64,000 nucleotides of DNA from Brucella tritici (lineage in GTDB: Bacteria > Pseudomonadota > Alphaproteobacteria > Rhizobiales > Rhizobiaceae): the NCBI RefSeq assembly GCF_902825325.1, contig NZ_CADEAR010000001.1:186001-250000 (forward strand), written 5' to 3'. The notes beneath the pieces are model-generated. The model saw only the letters and a program-made list of their open reading frames with translations. It searched no databases and was not told the origin of the DNA. The translations under genes were made by a program, and so were the position numbers. Below, piece after piece: positions 11,555 through 20,288 of this stretch. Numbering within the stretch: the stretch's first letter is position 1; each line of letters opens with the position of its first letter.

Positions 11555-12321
11555 GCGGAAATTTCAGCGCTTTCCTGCCCAAGAACCTGCAGGGTTCTGC
11601 GCCGTCCTCCGGCGGGCCGCTCTATATGCAGCTACGTCAGTCGCTGGAGGCTGCAATCCGCGCCGGACAACTGGTCGACGGCGAAGCCCTGCCGCCGGAA
11701 CGCGACATTGCGGAATATGCCAATATCAGCCGCGTGACAGTACGCAAGGCAGTGGACGATCTCGTCAAGGCCGGGCTTCTCGTGCGCCGTCATGGTTCGG
11801 GCACGTTCGTCGTACGCCCAAGCGAGCGCGTGCAGCAGTCGCTCTCCATGCTTACTTCGTTCACCGAGGATATGGCGCGCCGCGGCATCACCACGCAATC
11901 CCGGTGGCTGGAACGTGGTCTCTATTACCCCTCACCCGAAGAGATGATGAAGCTGGGTGTTTCTTCAGAGACGCGCGTTGCCCGCCTCGGGCGTCTGCGT
12001 ATTGCGAGTGATATGCCGCTGGCCATCGAACGAGCAAGTCTTTCAAGCGAAATCCTGCCCGATCCGGATGCTGTAAAGGGCTCGCTTTATGCTGAACTGA
12101 GCCGTACAGGGTTTCGTCCCGTTCGCGCTGTCCAGCGTATAGCGGCCTGCAACATCAAGGATCCCGACGCACGTATTCTGGGCGTCAAGGAAGGCGATGC
12201 GGGTCTGTCCATCGAGCGACTGTCCTATTTGCCGTCAGGTCGTGTGGTGGAGTTTACAAAATCGCTTTATCGCGGCGATGCCTATGATTTCGTGGCTGAA
12301 CTGACAATACCGCAATCTTGA
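11551..12321 (+). CDS. GntR-family regulator with UTRA domain
   Basis: Transcription factor of 256 residues. The N-terminal winged helix has the GntR pattern (RAGQLVDGEALPPERDIAE, then ISRVTVRKAVDDLVKAGLL and RRHGSGTFVV). The C-terminal UTRA ligand domain (about residues 95-250) carries SIERLSYLPSGRVVEFTKSLY near its end. HutC/NagR-type proteins sense a sugar phosphate or similar ligand. ATGA overlap with the kinase and divergence from the ABC operon make this cluster its obvious target. It is followed by a strong shared terminator. Confidence 0.92.
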   Translation: MSGNFSAFLPKNLQGSAPSSGGPLYMQLRQSLEAAIRAGQLVDGEALPPERDIAEYANISRVTVRKAVDDLVKAGLLVRRHGSGTFVVRPSERVQQSLSMLTSFTEDMARRGITTQSRWLERGLYYPSPEEMMKLGVSSETRVARLGRLRIASDMPLAIERASLSSEILPDPDAVKGSLYAELSRTGFRPVRAVQRIAACNIKDPDARILGVKEGDAGLSIERLSYLPSGRVVEFTKSLYRGDAYDFVAELTIPQS

Positions 12322-12340
12322 ACGACAGGTTCATCAAGGA

Positions 12341-12364
12341 AAACGGCCCGTTTTCGGGCCGTTT
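12341..12364. terminator. Bidirectional terminator between gntR and cydX
   Basis: AAACGGCCCG-TTTT-CGGGCCGTTT forms a perfect 10-bp stem, with T-rich sequence after it on plus and A/T at both arms. It ends the kinase-gntR transcript on plus and lies 12 bases past the cydX stop on minus, so it probably serves both. Confidence 0.88.
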
Positions 12365-12375
12365 CTAAATTCGTG

Positions 12376-12531
12376 TCAATGGTGTTTCTTGCCTTCACGT
12401 GCCAGATCAGCCGTCGGATCAGCCGCCAGGCGCTTGCGCGCCCGGTCGTCCATCAACTCGTACCACATGGCATTGAGCACGGCGAAAGCCGCCGCAAGCG
12501 GAAGTCCCAACAACCAGGAAAAATACCACAT
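12376..12531 (-). CDS. cydX: Cytochrome bd oxidase small subunit CydX
   Basis: 51-residue single-span membrane protein starting MWYFSWLLGLPLAAAFAVLN, the standard CydX/YbgT N-terminus, followed by a basic C-terminal tail. ATG 12531 was chosen because it gives the conserved MWYFSW start; an 11-codon longer frame exists. It is the last gene of the cyd operon, 100 bases after cydB with a palindromic repeat between. CydX is needed for stable haem insertion and activity of the bd oxidase in enterobacteria and Brucella. Confidence 0.93.
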   Translation of the reverse strand: MWYFSWLLGLPLAAAFAVLNAMWYELMDDRARKRLAADPTADLAREGKKHH

Positions 12532-12555
12532 ATCGCTTTCCTTTCTCGGTTGGTT

Positions 12556-12632
12556 AGAGCGCATGAATAAGATGCGCGGTGAAACGAAACTTATAGAGCG
12601 GCGATCTGATGTAATCAGATCGCAAAGCGCTC
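12556..12632. repeat. Palindromic repeat between cydB and cydX
   Basis: Starts AGAGCGCATGAATAAGATGC and contains a perfect 10-bp hairpin GCGATCTGAT-GTA-ATCAGATCGC (12601-12623), nested inside AGAGCG...CGCTCT arms. Its right end abuts the cydB stop codon. It resembles the other dispersed repeats here by its AGAGCG/CGCTCT termini. In the mRNA it would form a stem between cydB and cydX. Confidence 0.7.
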
Positions 12633-13786
12633 TAATAAGCGTGATTACTATCGTCTTCGACCATTTCCTTATCCACCTTGCCCCACAGGACCTTGTAGAC
12701 CCAAGACGTGTAAATGACGATCAGCGGCAGGAAGATGAGCGACACAACCAGCATAATGAACAGCGTCATATGGCTGGATGACGAATCCCATACAGTCAGG
12801 CTTGAACGCGGATCGAGCGACGATGGCAGAATGAACGGGAACATCGACACGCCCACCGACGAAATAATGCCGAAGATCGATAGTTTTCCGAACAGCAGCG
12901 GCATGAGTTCACGACGGCTGCGCAATGCGATGAAGACTGCTAGTGGTCCCAAAATGCCGAGCGCCGGGGCGATCAGCAGGACAGGATAGTTCACATAGTT
13001 AGCGAACCATGCACCATGATCCAGTTCAACAGTCTTGCGTAGCGGATTGGATGGCCCGTCTGTGACGATAGCGCTTGTGATCCGATAACCCGAAATCCAA
13101 AGCCAGCTGACGACGCCAGCCAGTACATAGAGCACAATCGTCAGAACAGCCGCGATACTGCCGTAGGACCGGGCACGCGCCTGAATATCACCGGTCGTTT
13201 TCAACACCAGCCACGAAGCGCCGTGCATGCTGAGCATAGTCACCGAAAGCACGCCGCAAAGCAGTGCAAACGGATTGAGCAGACCGAAGAACGAACCTTC
13301 ATAGAAAATCTGAAGATCGTCGGCGAGGCGGAACGGAACGCCTTGCAAGACATTGCCTACAGCAACGCCGAAAATGAGGGCGGGAACGAAACCACCGATA
13401 AACAGCGCCCAGTCCCAGCCTCTCCTCCAGGCCTCACTGTCTCGCATGGACCGATATTTGAACCCGACCGGGCGCAGGATAAGCGCGAACAGGATGACGA
13501 ACATCGCCAGATAGAAGCCCGAGAAAGACACCGCATAGAGCGGTGGCCAGGCTGCGAAAATCGCACCACCCCCGAGGATCAGCCAGACCTGGTTGCCTTC
13601 CCATACCGGGCCGATCGTATTGATGATGATACGTCGCTCGATATCGGTTTTACCGATGACGGGCATGAGTATGTCGACACCGAGGTCGAACCCATCCATC
13701 GCGGCAAAGGCGATCAGCAATACACCGAGCAGTACCCACCAGATGATGCGCAGGGTTTCATAGTCCAACAAATCGCTGAGTATCAT
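12632..13786 (-). CDS. cydB: Cytochrome bd ubiquinol oxidase subunit II
   Basis: 384-residue integral membrane subunit with about eight to nine hydrophobic segments. The typical CydB start includes IIWWVLLGVLLIAFAAMDGFDLG, and GPVWEGNQVWLILGGGAIFA follows near residue 60. Together with CydA it forms the high-affinity quinol oxidase used at low oxygen. It begins 5 bases after the cydA stop. Confidence 0.97.
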   Translation of the reverse strand: MILSDLLDYETLRIIWWVLLGVLLIAFAAMDGFDLGVDILMPVIGKTDIERRIIINTIGPVWEGNQVWLILGGGAIFAAWPPLYAVSFSGFYLAMFVILFALILRPVGFKYRSMRDSEAWRRGWDWALFIGGFVPALIFGVAVGNVLQGVPFRLADDLQIFYEGSFFGLLNPFALLCGVLSVTMLSMHGASWLVLKTTGDIQARARSYGSIAAVLTIVLYVLAGVVSWLWISGYRITSAIVTDGPSNPLRKTVELDHGAWFANYVNYPVLLIAPALGILGPLAVFIALRSRRELMPLLFGKLSIFGIISSVGVSMFPFILPSSLDPRSSLTVWDSSSSHMTLFIMLVVSLIFLPLIVIYTSWVYKVLWGKVDKEMVEDDSNHAY

Positions 13787-13791
13787 GATCC

Positions 13792-15369
13792 TTACTCCGC
13801 AGGTGCAATGCTTGCCGGGGCGAGAATTGCTTCCGGCTTGCTGTCGGGTTCAGGTCCAGCCTTAATGGCACGGATCATCAGGGCCATCTCGATGATGAAG
13901 AGAACCGTATAGATGGCCACGAAACCGAGTATGGTCAGCAATACGGTAGATGCACCGAGATTGGAGACACCTACCGCTGTCGGCAATATGCCTTCGATGA
14001 CCCAAGGCTGGCGACCGAACTCTGCAACGATCCAGCCCATTTCGGCTGCGATCCATGGCAGCGGTATCGCAAACACGGCGATCCGCAACAGGAACGGGTA
14101 ACGGTCGAGTTTACGACGAGCGGACAGCACAAAGAATGTGCCCGTCAGCAGAATCAGGAAGAAGCCGATGCCGACCATGATGCGGAACGCCCAGAACAAG
14201 GGCAGGACGCCGGGAACGGTGTCGTTTGCGGCCTGCGTGATTTGCGCATCGGTTGCCTGACGCGGATCGTCGACATAACGCTTCAGCAGAAGCGCATAGC
14301 CCATCCACTGGCTGTTATCAGCAAAGACGTCCTTGACTTCCTGCGATACGGCGTTCGTATCGCCAGCCGCGCGGATTTTCTGCAAGGCGTCATAGGCGAC
14401 GATGCCGTTGCGGATATGGTTTTCCGCGTTCTGGACAAGATCATTGATGCCCTGGATAGGGGTCGTGAGAGAACGAGTACCGATCAGGCCCATGACCCAA
14501 GGAATATGCACTGCGAAATGGGTTTCACGCGCTGCCTGGTCCGGGAAGCCGAATACGGTGAACGAAGCCGGAGCAGGTTCTGTTTCCCACATGGCTTCGA
14601 TAGCAGCGATTTTCATCTTCTGGTGTTCATTGGCCAGATAACCGCTTTCATCGCCGAGCACGACAACAGACAGCGAGGCCGCCAGACCGAAGGATGCTGC
14701 AATAGTCAGTGAACGTTTGGCAAGCTCTACCGAACGGCCCTTGAGCAGATACCAGGCCGAAACACCAAGGACGAAAATGGATGCCGTGACATAACCGGCG
14801 GAAACCGTATGAACGAATTTGGCCTGTGCGACCGGGTTCATCAGCACCGCGAAGAAATCGGTGATTTCCATACGCATGGTTTCGGGATTGAATGCTGAGC
14901 CAACCGGATTCTGCATCCAGCCATTGGCGATCAGAATCCACAATGCCGAGAAATTGGAACCAGCCGCGACCGCGTAAGTCGCCATGAGATGCCCGACTTT
15001 CGACAGGCGGTCCCAGCCGAAAAAGAACAGGCCCACGAAGGTCGCTTCAAGGAAGAAAGCCATGAGGCCTTCGATGGCCAGCGGTGCGCCAAAGATGTCG
15101 CCGACATAATGGCTGTAATAACTCCAGTTCATGCCGAACTGGAATTCCATCACGATCCCCGTTGCGACGCCCATGACAAAGTTGATGCCAAAAAGCGTAC
15201 CCCAAAATTTCGTCATCTGCCGCCAGATGAGTCGCCCCGTCATAACGTAAACGGTTTCCATGATGGCAAGCAGCACGGAAAGACCCAAGGTCAGAGGTAC
15301 GAAGAGGAAGTGATAAAGTGCCGTGATTGCAAACTGCAATCGCGACAGGGAGACAATATCGAGTTCCAT
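13792..15369 (-). CDS. cydA: Cytochrome bd ubiquinol oxidase subunit I
   Basis: 525-residue haem-bearing subunit. The N-terminal segment LSRLQFAITALYHFLFVPLT carries H20, equivalent to the E. coli H19 haem ligand. FVHTVSAGYV near residue 190 holds the second histidine, FWAFRIMVGIG contains the methionine region, and GRQPWVI is the quinol-oxidase signature. The Q-loop is the short form, so this resembles bd-I or CIO-type enzymes of alphaproteobacteria. It is 163 bases after cydC and may also have its own promoter in that gap. Confidence 0.97.
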   Translation of the reverse strand: MELDIVSLSRLQFAITALYHFLFVPLTLGLSVLLAIMETVYVMTGRLIWRQMTKFWGTLFGINFVMGVATGIVMEFQFGMNWSYYSHYVGDIFGAPLAIEGLMAFFLEATFVGLFFFGWDRLSKVGHLMATYAVAAGSNFSALWILIANGWMQNPVGSAFNPETMRMEITDFFAVLMNPVAQAKFVHTVSAGYVTASIFVLGVSAWYLLKGRSVELAKRSLTIAASFGLAASLSVVVLGDESGYLANEHQKMKIAAIEAMWETEPAPASFTVFGFPDQAARETHFAVHIPWVMGLIGTRSLTTPIQGINDLVQNAENHIRNGIVAYDALQKIRAAGDTNAVSQEVKDVFADNSQWMGYALLLKRYVDDPRQATDAQITQAANDTVPGVLPLFWAFRIMVGIGFFLILLTGTFFVLSARRKLDRYPFLLRIAVFAIPLPWIAAEMGWIVAEFGRQPWVIEGILPTAVGVSNLGASTVLLTILGFVAIYTVLFIIEMALMIRAIKAGPEPDSKPEAILAPASIAPAE

Positions 15370-15532
15370 CTCTTTAAGCCGGTAACCCGGCCCTCCTGGT
15401 GTTATGAGCTACGCTTCCAGCGCGGCCCCCTTTTGAACGCGGCGGCTTCTTAGAACCCGTACTCCGCTTCAACTTCAAATATCGGTCCAGATATGGACAC
15501 GGACTTCAAATCATTCTCCATGCCCGCGCTGC

Positions 15533-17215
15533 TCACCTCATGGTATGGAGGATTTCGCCAAAGCGCGGCGAACTCTTACCTACGGACTCAACTAGAGCGC
15601 CTTGATTTAAAACAATGATCCGTTCGCAAATTTGCGCTTCACGACGGATATGCGTGGCAATCAGCAATGTGCGTGAACCTGCCTTGATCTTGAGGCGCTC
15701 AAGAACATCCCGTGCTGTCGCAGCATCCAGACCCTCGGTCGGCTCATCCAGCAGCCAGAGCGGAACATGGGTCAGAAAAAGGCGGGCCAGAGCCAGACGT
15801 CGCGCCTGTCCGCCCGAAAGCCCCAGACCACCCTCGCCCAGCATTGCATCCAGCCCGGCAGGCAGTTCGGCGATGAACGCGCCAAGACCTGCGGCTTGCA
15901 ATGCATCCACCAGTTCCTGATCGCTCGCATCAGCGCGCGCCAGCCGGAGATTGTCGCGAAGACTGTCCTGAAAAAGTTCGGTTCGTTGCGTGAGGAGACG
16001 GGCTGGCACAACTGCGACACTGCCCTGATCAGCCGGAATTTCTCCGGCAAGGAAATTGAACAAGGTCGATTTGCCTGCGCCGCTTGTGCCGACAATGGCA
16101 ATACGCTCGCCCGCTGCAATATCGAGATCGAGGTTTTTCAGGGCATCGCGGTCGGCGCCCTCGTGACGAACAGACACGTTTTTCAGGTGAACGGCCGTGC
16201 CATTCTCCGGCTGCTTGGGCGCCGCCAATTCGACATCGTCGTGCAACTGAGGGGCGACGCGCTTTGCAGCGAGTATCGTGCGTCCAAGTTCCATCGCACC
16301 GCGCCGCAAGACCGAAAAAGGTTCCATAGCCCCAAGAATGATAAGCATTCCGAGTGCTGCGACGGGCGCGCCGATACTGCCTGCCTGCATCAACAATCCA
16401 ACGGCGATAAGGCCACCTGCCAGTAGTGCCGCGTGAACAATACCGAAACCGGCGCCGGTAACAATCTCTATGCGATTAAGCTTGCGATCCGAAGCGGCGA
16501 CATAGCCGTCTGCACGCACCAAGGCCAGTTTCTGATCTTCGAGACGTCCCGCCATAAGAAGTTCGGTCTGTCCGGCAACCAGATCGACGGTGCGAGCGCG
16601 CAGTGCTTCCGTACCCTTTGCGCGCTGTCGCATGGATTTTTCGGACCGGCGAGCTGCCGAAAGCGGAATGCCAAGACCTGCACCGAGCAAAACAAGCGCT
16701 ACCAGCAGTCCGAATAACGGGCTCATCAGACCAAGCGCGATGCCAGCCACAAGCGCTGTCGCAAGTGCGGCACCGACAGGCACCACCACACGCAGATAAA
16801 GAGAGTCGAGTGCATCAATATCTGCCGTTAGGCGGAACAGGAGACGCGCCGGACGTTTCAATAAGGCGTTTGCAGCACTCGGGCGCGCCCAGCTACGGAA
16901 CAGCTTTTCGCGTAATGCCGCAAGGATGGCGAGCGTGGCATCATGGGTGACAAGCCGTTCCAGATAGCGGGAACCGGTGCGCAGGATAGCCAGCAGCCGA
17001 ATACCGGCGGCGGGCGCAAACACGTCGAACACAACGGCTGTCGCGATACTCAGGCCAGCAATCGCCGTTGCCGTTATGAACCAGCCTGACAGGCCGAGAA
17101 GAGCAATACCTGCGAGGACCGTTACGGTTGCTGTAGCAATACCGGCAAGGAGCGCCATCCCCTTGGTCCGGAAGAAAAGCCGCAAGATTGGCTGCAATGA
17201 CCGGAGACCGTTCAT
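15533..17215 (-). CDS. cydC: Thiol reductant ABC exporter subunit CydC
   Basis: 560-residue ABC half-transporter: six-span membrane domain to about residue 310, then an ATPase with Walker A GTSGAGKST, signature LSGGQARRLALARL and Walker B LWLLDEPTEGLD. With CydD it exports cysteine/glutathione to the periplasm, which is needed for bd oxidase and c-type cytochrome assembly. Its start overlaps the cydD stop by 4 bases. Confidence 0.95.
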   Translation of the reverse strand: MNGLRSLQPILRLFFRTKGMALLAGIATATVTVLAGIALLGLSGWFITATAIAGLSIATAVVFDVFAPAAGIRLLAILRTGSRYLERLVTHDATLAILAALREKLFRSWARPSAANALLKRPARLLFRLTADIDALDSLYLRVVVPVGAALATALVAGIALGLMSPLFGLLVALVLLGAGLGIPLSAARRSEKSMRQRAKGTEALRARTVDLVAGQTELLMAGRLEDQKLALVRADGYVAASDRKLNRIEIVTGAGFGIVHAALLAGGLIAVGLLMQAGSIGAPVAALGMLIILGAMEPFSVLRRGAMELGRTILAAKRVAPQLHDDVELAAPKQPENGTAVHLKNVSVRHEGADRDALKNLDLDIAAGERIAIVGTSGAGKSTLFNFLAGEIPADQGSVAVVPARLLTQRTELFQDSLRDNLRLARADASDQELVDALQAAGLGAFIAELPAGLDAMLGEGGLGLSGGQARRLALARLFLTHVPLWLLDEPTEGLDAATARDVLERLKIKAGSRTLLIATHIRREAQICERIIVLNQGALVESVGKSSPRFGEILHTMR

Positions 17216-18960
17216 TCCGCTGCCCTCCTCTGCCAGACCGGATCATTATCGACGCTGCGATCCAGGCGGACGATGCGACCCATCCTGCGGGCAAGGGTTT
17301 CATCATGGGTTGCGACGATCAACGTCTTGCCTTTGGCGAGCCTGAGAAGACTGTCGGCAATGATCTTTGCCGTTTCCTGATCCAGATGAGCGGTGGGTTC
17401 ATCGGCTAGAATAATATCTGCATCCGGATCGACAGCCGCGCGGGAAAGCGCTAGCCGCAGGGCTTCACCGCCCGAAATTCCGGCACCGTTCTCGCCAATC
17501 AGGCTGTTGCCGGTGACACCCAGAACATGCCCGAGCGCCATGTCATCGATGATGGTTTTTGTGGCTTCCGCTTCGGCCTTTCGACCAAGCGTGATGTTTT
17601 GACGGGCAGAGCCGGCAAAGATATGCGGCTTTTGGCCGATCCAGCTCATCCGCAGCCGAAGCGCGGCTGCAGTTTCGTCGTTAAGTTCAATACCCCCGAT
17701 TTCTATCCGCCCCGCTTGTTGAGCCGTCAGCCCTGCAATGAGCGCCAGAATGGTGGACTTGCCGTAGCCACTCGGCGCCAGTAACGCCACGTGTTCGCTT
17801 GCCTCGATGTCGAGGTTGAATGCATTGAGAACCTTGGTTCCTGTCCCATAACCGAAATCGATATTGTGCAAAGTGACTGCAGGTGCATCGCCAATCGCTG
17901 TTTGACTTCCACTCTTGCCGACAATTGGCATTGGATGCTCAGCGAGCTTTTCCAGCGCGTCGACAGAGGCTTCGCCTGCCGCACGATCATGCCAGACGGC
18001 TGAAAGATCGCGTAACGGTTCGAAAAATGCAGGAGACAGAAGCAGGACGAAAAGACCTTCGGCCAAACTCAACTTATGGCCCCATGCTCCGAAGTTGAGC
18101 TGGCCCAGCAGATGAAAGCCGATATAGACCGCGACCATGGCGACGCCGATGGCAGCGAAAAGCTCAAGCACCGCCGAAGACAAAAATGCGATACGCAAGA
18201 CAGACATGGTCTTCGAACGCAAGGTTTCGGCATTTTCGCGCAAGCGGTTCGCCGTAGAATTCACGGCATGGAAAGTGCGAATGGTTGTAAGGCCCCGCAG
18301 GCGGTCGAGCAGAAAGCCATTCATACCGCCAAGGGCAGTCAGTTGCTTTTCGCTGGCAGCCTTAGCACGCCAGCCGATCAATGCCATGAAGATCGGTATC
18401 AGCGGTGCAGCGACCATCAGGACGAGCGCTGCAGCCCATGAATACCAGAGCACGACCGCAAGTATCGCAAATGGCACCAGCATCACGCGGATGCGGACCG
18501 GCACGAAGCGCGAGAGATAGGGAACGACCATTTCCGCCTGTTCGGCGAGAATGCTTGCCGCCTCGCCGGATGACGGGCGTGTCACGTCAAGCGGTGAGCG
18601 TTGCGCAAGCGCTGAGACGGCAATGACCCGCAACCGCGAGAGCTCCTGTCGGGCGGCATCGAAAGCTTTTGCCGCGCCTGCGCTGTCCAGAATGCTACGC
18701 AGGCAACCGAGAGTGAAAATGCCTGCCGCACTGTAATAGATGGAGTTATCGAAGCCTGTATCAGCCAGTCGCCCGATGGCATAAGCGAGAATGCCGGCTT
18801 GCGGCAGCCAGAGAAGTGCGGCCAACGTCTGAAGATATGCCCCCCGCTTCAGCAAAGACGGAACAGGACGACGTTGCTTGCTGCGCGAACTTTGTTGGTC
18901 GCCTGCCGCTTCGCCGTCTTCTGCAGTCAATGTTTCCGTTCGGGGGACAACGGATGTCAC
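17212..18960 (-). CDS. cydD: Thiol reductant ABC exporter subunit CydD
   Basis: 582-residue ABC half-transporter, partner of CydC. A hydrophilic N-terminus (EAAGDQQSSRSKQRR) is followed by the membrane domain. The ATPase has signature ISGGEALRLALSR and Walker B IILADEPTAHLD. Its Walker A reads APSGYGKST, so the first glycine of the usual GxxGxGKS/T is alanine; the P-loop lysine and serine are kept, so activity is still expected. It overlaps the upstream regulator by 4 bases and cydC by 4 bases. Confidence 0.95.
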   Translation of the reverse strand: MTSVVPRTETLTAEDGEAAGDQQSSRSKQRRPVPSLLKRGAYLQTLAALLWLPQAGILAYAIGRLADTGFDNSIYYSAAGIFTLGCLRSILDSAGAAKAFDAARQELSRLRVIAVSALAQRSPLDVTRPSSGEAASILAEQAEMVVPYLSRFVPVRIRVMLVPFAILAVVLWYSWAAALVLMVAAPLIPIFMALIGWRAKAASEKQLTALGGMNGFLLDRLRGLTTIRTFHAVNSTANRLRENAETLRSKTMSVLRIAFLSSAVLELFAAIGVAMVAVYIGFHLLGQLNFGAWGHKLSLAEGLFVLLLSPAFFEPLRDLSAVWHDRAAGEASVDALEKLAEHPMPIVGKSGSQTAIGDAPAVTLHNIDFGYGTGTKVLNAFNLDIEASEHVALLAPSGYGKSTILALIAGLTAQQAGRIEIGGIELNDETAAALRLRMSWIGQKPHIFAGSARQNITLGRKAEAEATKTIIDDMALGHVLGVTGNSLIGENGAGISGGEALRLALSRAAVDPDADIILADEPTAHLDQETAKIIADSLLRLAKGKTLIVATHDETLARRMGRIVRLDRSVDNDPVWQRRAAE

Positions 18961-19541
18961 TCTCGCTTAGGCTCCTTTTTGGCCGATGTTCGCCCACGTC
19001 CGAGCGCCACGATCCTGTCCGTGGTTTCAAGGAAGCGGGTCACCTTGGCGCCAAGCGCCAGAAGACTAGTCAAACGGTCGGTATCGAGGCGCTTGACGTC
19101 GTCGTACCAGTTGGTCAGCCGTTCGATCAGGCCATACATGTCCTTCATGCGATCTTGCGCATAAAGATCGCTGTCGCCTTTCGGCTGCTCCATCAGGATT
19201 TCGCGCAAAACGGAGAGCGTCGGATCGATCTCACGTTTCTTGCGCTCCTCAGCGAGCGTACGCAGAATCTGCCACACATCGTCGGGCGTCGTAAAAAAAT
19301 CACGACGATCGCCGGGAATGTGTTTCAGCAGCACCAGATTCCAGCCCTGCAATTCGCGGATGCCCATGGACACGTTAGAGCGCGACACACCGAGAGCATC
19401 GACTATCTGGTCAGCGCAAAGCGGCTCAGGCGAAATGTAAAGCAGTGCGTATATCTGCCCCACAGTGCGATTGATGCCCCAACGGCTGCCCATTTCTCCG
19501 AAGTGGAGCACGAACGACTGAACGATTGGCGACAATTCCAA
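18957..19541 (-). CDS. GbsR/MarR-like transcriptional regulator of the cyd operon
   Basis: 194-residue winged-helix protein. The helix-turn-helix lies at about residues 40-75 (LCADQIVDALGVSRSNVSMG), followed by a wing with HIPGDRRDFF. The region FVLHFGEMGSRWGINRTVGQ is typical of the GbsR family. It is the first gene of the cyd operon and overlaps cydD by ATGA, so it is co-transcribed. Two CTGAA/TTCAG palindromes lie directly upstream and are likely its own operators. The signal sensed is unknown; redox or respiratory control is an inference from context. Confidence 0.88.
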   Translation of the reverse strand: MELSPIVQSFVLHFGEMGSRWGINRTVGQIYALLYISPEPLCADQIVDALGVSRSNVSMGIRELQGWNLVLLKHIPGDRRDFFTTPDDVWQILRTLAEERKKREIDPTLSVLREILMEQPKGDSDLYAQDRMKDMYGLIERLTNWYDDVKRLDTDRLTSLLALGAKVTRFLETTDRIVALGRGRTSAKKEPKRE

Positions 19542-19559
19542 AATTCTCTCTCCCGTAAA

Positions 19560-19590
19560 TTCTGAATTTTCAGAAATTACTGAAATTCAG
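19560..19590. promoter_or_regulatory. Twin palindromes upstream of the cyd operon
   Basis: TTCTGAA-TT-TTCAGAA (19560-19575) and CTGAA-A-TTCAG (19580-19590) sit 19-50 bases before the regulator start. They share CTGAA/TTCAG half-sites about 17-18 bases centre to centre. Position and symmetry suit autoregulation by the GbsR/MarR-like protein. Confidence 0.6.
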
Positions 19591-19934
19591 ATAATTCAAA
19601 TGGCCTCATCCTTCAATCCGCTTGTCCCGGGCGAAAGCCTGAACGGACAATTGGCCGCAGCCCTGAGCACTCCTCCAAATGCCCGTAAACACGATAGGCC
19701 GCCGCTTCCACTCCGCAGTCGGTGGGCAGTCGGGCCAAGGATTCGGCAAATGGCAGATAATGTTTCCGGTCGGCAGGATAGCCGGTCTTGGAGCGAACTC
19801 CAAAACAGGTCTCCGGTCAGACCGGAAGCGACAGCCGCTGCTTCCATAGTGAAGCGGCAATTTTCCCCATTTGGTGCAACGGAAAACGCAAGTTTTCCGC
19901 CCTCTCCGCACCCTCAAGCATGATACCTACAGAC
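19591..19934. other. Intergenic region between cyd and mnh operons
   Basis: 344 bases with no supported gene; open frames on both strands lack a ribosome site and protein character. A perfect 8-bp hairpin with a GCAA tetraloop, CGGAAAAC-GCAA-GTTTTCCG, occupies 19880-19899. It lies 36 bases after the mnhG stop and may act as a weak terminator on minus, although no clear T-run follows. Confidence 0.5.
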
Positions 19935-20288
19935 CTATGACGGGTCGGAAGATGAAGGCAGCTCCTTGCTGTCCTGCGTTCTGTCGCGATGGATCACGGC
20001 GCGGCTGAGCAGCATGAGCGTTACCGGCGTTGTGACAACCACAAAGACGGTAATAAGCACTTCATGCAGAATCGGCTTCGATTGCAAGATGGAGAAAAAT
20101 ATGATCGATGCGATCAAGATTCCACCGGCCCCAAACGATGAGCCAAGTGTGGGAGCATGAACGCGTTCATAAAAGCTTTTGAAGCGGACAAGCCCGATGC
20201 ATCCGACGAGCGTGAGGAAAGCGCCGGCGACCAGAAAAAAAGCAATGACAATAGCTGCCCAAACGGGAAGTTCGCCAGCGTTGTTCAT
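19935..20288 (-). CDS. mnhG: Na+/H+ antiporter subunit G
   Basis: 117-residue membrane protein with three hydrophobic segments. MnhG/MrpG features include FFLVAGAFLTLVGCIGLVRF, then FYERVHAPTLGSSFGAGGIL. It is the last gene of the Mrp operon and overlaps mnhF by 4 bases. It is a small accessory subunit of the multi-subunit antiporter, needed for complex assembly in characterised systems. Confidence 0.95.
   Translation of the reverse strand: MNNAGELPVWAAIVIAFFLVAGAFLTLVGCIGLVRFKSFYERVHAPTLGSSFGAGGILIASIIFFSILQSKPILHEVLITVFVVVTTPVTLMLLSRAVIHRDRTQDSKELPSSSDPS

Noticed and set aside
15592-15625. AGAGCGCCTTGATTTAAAAC as another dispersed repeat copy
   Set aside because: It lies inside the coding part of cydC and lacks the palindromic second half; treated as chance similarity.
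19600-19923. 107-codon open frame on plus between cyd and mnh
   Set aside because: No ribosome site, low-complexity Pro/Ser/Arg composition, and overlap with an equally long minus frame; treated as intergenic.
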